The notes under the pieces are model-generated. The model was not told where the DNA came from and searched no databases. It saw only the letters and a program-made list of their open reading frames with translations. Of a DNA stretch of 17,460 nt, positions 13,654 to 17,460 are shown one piece after another. Where the stretch lies: contig CANRDR010000017.1 of NCBI GenBank assembly GCA_947629425.1, positions 1 to 17,460 on the forward strand, given 5' to 3'. The DNA comes from an uncultured Bacilli bacterium. GTDB lineage: Bacteria > Bacillota_I > Bacilli_A > RF39 > UBA660. Numbering within the stretch: position 1 is the stretch's first letter; each line of letters begins with the position of its first letter. The translations under genes and the position numbers were made by a program.

Positions 13654-16600
13654 TTAATCTATTTTTTCAATAACTTTAATAAATTTTACAATACCATTAG
13701 TTACTAAATAACCATAACTATTTCCTATAGGATTATAATATTTTTGTTCCATTCTAGTAGGTTTAATAACATATTGTTCACTAAATCCATCACCTATCCA
13801 TAATCCATTAGAAGAATCTACAGTATCTTTATACCATGATTCCATTTCACACTTCTTAATATTAGATCCAGTATCTATTAATATAAAATGTATTTTATTA
13901 GTTTCTTTAGTTTTATTCATAATATTAATAAATAAATTTTTCTCTTCTTCTTTTAATGAATGAAAGAATTTATCTATACCAATAATTACACAAACTAATT
14001 GTTTAACATTATTAATTGCTTTAATATTAGAATTATTTTTTAAATATACATCATATATTTGATTAGAATAATTATCTATTTTAGTTAACATTTCTAAGTA
14101 ATTATTATTTATATAACTAATGTTATATTTAAATTCATCATATATAAATTTAGAATCAAATACTATACTAGTAAATGTATTATTCATAGATAATATATAT
14201 ATAAGTTTATCTATAAAAGATATTCCATCTTCCATTGTCCTCATACTTAATAAGTATGAAATATTAATTGTTAAATTAATATTTTCAACATTTAATGTTT
14301 CTTTATTTAATCCAATAGGTATATTAGATAAATTAGTATATCTTTCTTTAATATCATTATACGATACAATATCAGGTAGTACTGGAATATTTCTTGCTTT
14401 TTTTCTTACTTCACTAAATAACTTAATACTAATTGATTTTAAATCTTCTATTAAAGTATCTTTATTTTGAGCATAAGCAGTTTGAAATTCAACAATACTA
14501 TCTAGTTTAACTAAACCTCTACCAAATGATTTTGATGGTACTATATCAGTTTTACCGAGTAATGTTCTATATTCCATTGGATCATTTAATTGTAATGTAA
14601 TAGTAGTTTTAAAATTTTGTGTTATTTTTGTTCTTATTGCAGAAGTACTAGAACTTGATAATATAAAATAAATTCCATATTTATTAGCATCTCTTGTTAA
14701 ATCAGCAATAGTTTCAAAATATGTATCATATAAATCAATAAATACATCAAATTGATTAAATATAATAACCATATTAGGTAATTTTTCTTCACTTGATTTT
14801 ATAAAATCAAAATAATTACCATTATAATTTTGAAATAATCTTTTTCTATATTCTATTTCATTAGCAATAAACTTAAATAAATTATTTATTTTTTCATCTT
14901 GTCCAGATACAACTATATCACCTACATGTGGTGCCATAGTATAACAATTTAATATTTCTGCGCCAAAATCAACAATATATAAATTTACTTCTTCTAAAGT
15001 GTAATTTGAAATTAAAGAATATACTAAAGTTGTTAATAAATTTTCTTTTCCACTTCCTGAATATCCATAAATAAGTGTATTACCTTCTTCACTAATTGGT
15101 AGTGTAAGTAAACCTTGTATTTGTTTAGATGGATAATCATATTCACCTATAATTGGTTCTAAATAATAATCTCTTTTTTGAAAATTATATTTTTCTTTCA
15201 ATTTATCAACATATATTACATCTGGTATTCTAGATAACCATAATGGTTTTATATTTAAATCCACTTTTTTGCTGCTTTCAATTATATAGTTTAATACATT
15301 AGGTAATTCTTCTCCTTTAAAGACATATTGTGTATTATTTTTTTCAATATTACCTTTTTTATAAATACTACCAATTTCATCTATAAAATCTATAGTAGAA
15401 TCAACTATATTAACTCTTTTATCAGATTCATAATATGGACTTCCAGCATATGCTGCTTGTCCTTTTAAGAAAAGTTCATTGTATCCAACTTGTAAATAAA
15501 ATCTACCAGTTTCCTTTAACATAGCAGCATCAGGACATTTTAACATATCCATACTATCAGATTTATCTTGTACTTTTAAACATACTCTAAATTTAGAGTT
15601 AGACCAAATTTGATCATTTACAACTCCGCTTGGTTTTTGTGTTGCAAGTATTAAATGAACTCCTAAAGAACGTCCTATACGCGCTGTAGAAATAAGTTTA
15701 TCCATAAATTCAGGTTGCTGAGTTTTTAATTCTGCAAATTCATCACTTATTATAAATAAATGACTCATAGGTTCACTCACTTTACCTGCTCTATATAGTT
15801 CCTGATATTTATATATATCCATGCTACTTTCTTTTAAATCTTCACGAGCTTTTTTAAACATGCCTTGTCTTCTTTTTAATTCACTTTCAATACTAGCTAA
15901 ACTTCTATTTATTTCAACTATATCTAAATTAGTTATAGTTCCTACTACATGTGGTAATTTAATATTATTTTCAACATCATCAAATGTTAAAGATAAACCT
16001 CCACCTTTATAATCTATAAGAACAAATTGTACTTCTTCAGGACTATAATTTATTGCCATAGATAAAATATAAGTTATTATCCATTCCGATTTACCAGATC
16101 CTGTCATTCCTGCTACTAATCCATGAGGTCCATGAGCTTTTTCATGTAAATCAATTTTAAATGTTTCTCCTTGTTCTCCAATACCTACAGGTGTTTCTAA
16201 ACTATTAATTATATCGTTATTTTTCCATCTATTTAATATATTTAATTGATTAATATTTCCAACATCAAACATTTCTAAAAATGAATATCTTGTTGGTAAT
16301 ACAAATTTTCCACTATTTATATCTAAAGGTATATTACTTATCATACTAATAGAATTTCTAATAGAAAAATTTATATAATCTGGATTAAATAATAATTGAT
16401 TTTCTTTAGCCATTTGATTAGTAAATATTCCAGAATTACTTTCTTCTACACTTACAAACATATTTGTTTCATTAGGAAGTTCATCTAATTTATCAACAAG
16501 CATTACTATACTATAACCAATATTATTTAAACTTTTTAATATATCACTTATAAAAATATTATTTTTCAAACTATCTATATCATCAGTTATTATTAAGTAA

Positions 16601-17460
16601 TATGGTAAAAATAACGCTTCTTTATTATCACCTAATGTTTCTATTCTATAATTATATTCTTCTTTTAAATAACTAGTTAATTTATTCAAGTCATCTTTAT
16701 CAGTAGCAAAATATCTTATACTTTTATCATTATTCCATAAAAATGGTATATTTCTATATTTTTCCCAATAATGTTCATTATTTTTAGTAGTTAAAACTAC
16801 AATTCTTAACATATCATAACCATGATATGCCATAATTTGTAACATTAATCCATCAAAAAATCTATATAATAAATTGCTATTTCCAATTATACCTACTTTA
16901 TTATTAGTTTTAAAATTAAGAGTTATTGGAACATCTTGTATATCCTTAGATTCACTAATTAATTCATCTATTATATCTTTTAAATTATCTTCATCCATTG
17001 TAAAATGTTCTTCGGGATATTTTATATCTATATCTGGTTTTTTTGTACCTATACCTAATCTTAAATTTAAAAAGTCTTCATGTTCTATTTTTCTTTCCCA
17101 TAAATTTCTAGACTTAGTTACTATTATGTTATTTACATTTACTAAAGGCAAATTATCTTCTATTAATACTTGTTTCTGATAATTAATCTCTTTAAATATT
17201 TCTTCTCTTTTTTCTTGAACATATTTTTTATATTTTTTTCTTCTTTTTAATTCTTTTTGTACTTTTCTATATTTATTATATGCTCTTTGCATCATTGGAA
17301 ATAAAATCATAGTAACTAGCATACATACTGTTACTAAAATAGATGCAAATTCATCTTTAAGAGTACTTTGTTTATTTAAAATTCTTTGTAATGATGTTAA
17401 ACCTGTTACTAAAGACATCATACCCATAGTAAGCATTGGAGCTATAGTAAATATTAATGG
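13654..17460 (-). CDS. essC: T7SSb membrane ATPase EssC, 5' end outside window
   Basis: This is the motor ATPase of type VIIb secretion, an FtsK/SpoIIIE-family membrane protein that drives export of WXG100 and LXG substrates. The frame is open for eight codons above the ATG at 17436 to the window edge, so the usual N-terminal FHA domains lie outside. Visible parts are two membrane helices (PLIFTIAPMLTMGMMSLVTG, then ILVTVCMLVTMILFPMM), a basic coiled juxtamembrane region, and a degenerate first nucleotide-binding-like domain. Next is a canonical ATPase domain with Walker A GMTGSGKS (16087-16110), DYKGGGL and Walker B IISDEF (near 15740). A second ATPase domain follows, with GYSGSGKE (15043-15066) and an altered Walker B, IIFNQFD (14746-14769). 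The last domain has no recognisable Walker A. The tandem WXG gene follows after 85 bases. The family call is firm; the symbol follows usual Firmicutes naming. Confidence 0.93.
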   Translation of the reverse strand, partial: PLIFTIAPMLTMGMMSLVTGLTSLQRILNKQSTLKDEFASILVTVCMLVTMILFPMMQRAYNKYRKVQKELKRRKKYKKYVQEKREEIFKEINYQKQVLIEDNLPLVNVNNIIVTKSRNLWERKIEHEDFLNLRLGIGTKKPDIDIKYPEEHFTMDEDNLKDIIDELISESKDIQDVPITLNFKTNNKVGIIGNSNLLYRFFDGLMLQIMAYHGYDMLRIVVLTTKNNEHYWEKYRNIPFLWNNDKSIRYFATDKDDLNKLTSYLKEEYNYRIETLGDNKEALFLPYYLIITDDIDSLKNNIFISDILKSLNNIGYSIVMLVDKLDELPNETNMFVSVEESNSGIFTNQMAKENQLLFNPDYINFSIRNSISMISNIPLDINSGKFVLPTRYSFLEMFDVGNINQLNILNRWKNNDIINSLETPVGIGEQGETFKIDLHEKAHGPHGLVAGMTGSGKSEWIITYILSMAINYSPEEVQFVLIDYKGGGLSLTFDDVENNIKLPHVVGTITNLDIVEINRSLASIESELKRRQGMFKKAREDLKESSMDIYKYQELYRAGKVSEPMSHLFIISDEFAELKTQQPEFMDKLISTARIGRSLGVHLILATQKPSGVVNDQIWSNSKFRVCLKVQDKSDSMDMLKCPDAAMLKETGRFYLQVGYNELFLKGQAAYAGSPYYESDKRVNIVDSTIDFIDEIGSIYKKGNIEKNNTQYVFKGEELPNVLNYIIESSKKVDLNIKPLWLSRIPDVIYVDKLKEKYNFQKRDYYLEPIIGEYDYPSKQIQGLLTLPISEEGNTLIYGYSGSGKENLLTTLVYSLISNYTLEEVNLYIVDFGAEILNCYTMAPHVGDIVVSGQDEKINNLFKFIANEIEYRKRLFQNYNGNYFDFIKSSEEKLPNMVIIFNQFDVFIDLYDTYFETIADLTRDANKYGIYFILSSSSTSAIRTKITQNFKTTITLQLNDPMEYRTLLGKTDIVPSKSFGRGLVKLDSIVEFQTAYAQNKDTLIEDLKSISIKLFSEVRKKARNIPVLPDIVSYNDIKERYTNLSNIPIGLNKETLNVENINLTINISYLLSMRTMEDGISFIDKLIYILSMNNTFTSIVFDSKFIYDEFKYNISYINNNYLEMLTKIDNYSNQIYDVYLKNNSNIKAINNVKQLVCVIIGIDKFFHSLKEEEKNLFINIMNKTKETNKIHFILIDTGSNIKKCEMESWYKDTVDSSNGLWIGDGFSEQYVIKPTRMEQKYYNPIGNSYGYLVTNGIVKFIKVIEKID

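Overview
The window is very AT-rich, low-GC bacterial DNA with clear GGAGG-type ribosome binding sites and sigma-70-like promoters (TTTACT/TTGTTA, 17 bases, TATAGT/TACAAT/TATAAT). This fits a Firmicutes-type organism (Bacilli, Clostridia or a relative); I cannot place it more closely. TGA acts as a stop (ATGA stop/start overlap at 12487-12490) and tryptophans at key motifs are TGG, so the Mycoplasma code is not used. Every gene I can support is on the minus strand, so transcription runs from high to low coordinates.

Right part, 17460 to 12906: the secretion machine. An EssC-type FtsK/SpoIIIE ATPase of a type VIIb secretion system (T7SSb) is cut by the window edge before its second membrane segment. 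It is followed, behind its own promoter, by a 220-residue protein that looks like two WXG100 (EsxA-like) modules fused in tandem, then a terminator.

Middle, 12850 to 4753: the effector operon. A promoter drives a DUF4176 protein, a small helical partner (ATGA-coupled) and a 2419-residue effector. I read the effector as a helical export domain, a Gly/Ala-rich hydrophobic segment, a possible degenerate ART-like region, an anthrax-lethal-factor-like zinc metallopeptidase (HEAGH ... E), two tandem copies of a helical domain, an arginine-type mono-ADP-ribosyltransferase (R, STC, ERE) and a transglutaminase-like Cys-His-Asp domain. Near-identical 'LDDITE' linkers (a 58-base repeat with two mismatches) sit between the catalytic modules. 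This multi-enzyme, lethal-factor-like T7SS effector is the most exciting object in the window.

Left-middle, 4720 to 2527: an extended -10 promoter just after the effector drives two small unknown genes (possible immunity or accessory proteins), then a Hanks-type protein kinase overlapping a metallo-beta-lactamase-fold hydrolase by 10 bases, closed by a strong terminator.

Left, 2519 to 1: a separate promoter whose -35 lies inside that terminator drives a 597-residue coiled-coil, Asn/Asp-rich protein and a small helical protein whose sequence pattern resembles the larger protein's C-terminus, then a terminator. Last is a secreted SH3b-like protein, cut by the left window edge.

How they may work together: EssC and the tandem WXG protein export the effector, with the DUF4176 and small helical proteins as targeting partners. 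The kinase could modify the system, since EssC proteins normally carry phosphothreonine-binding FHA domains in the part missing here. No enzymatic function was tested; domain calls rest on motifs read by eye.
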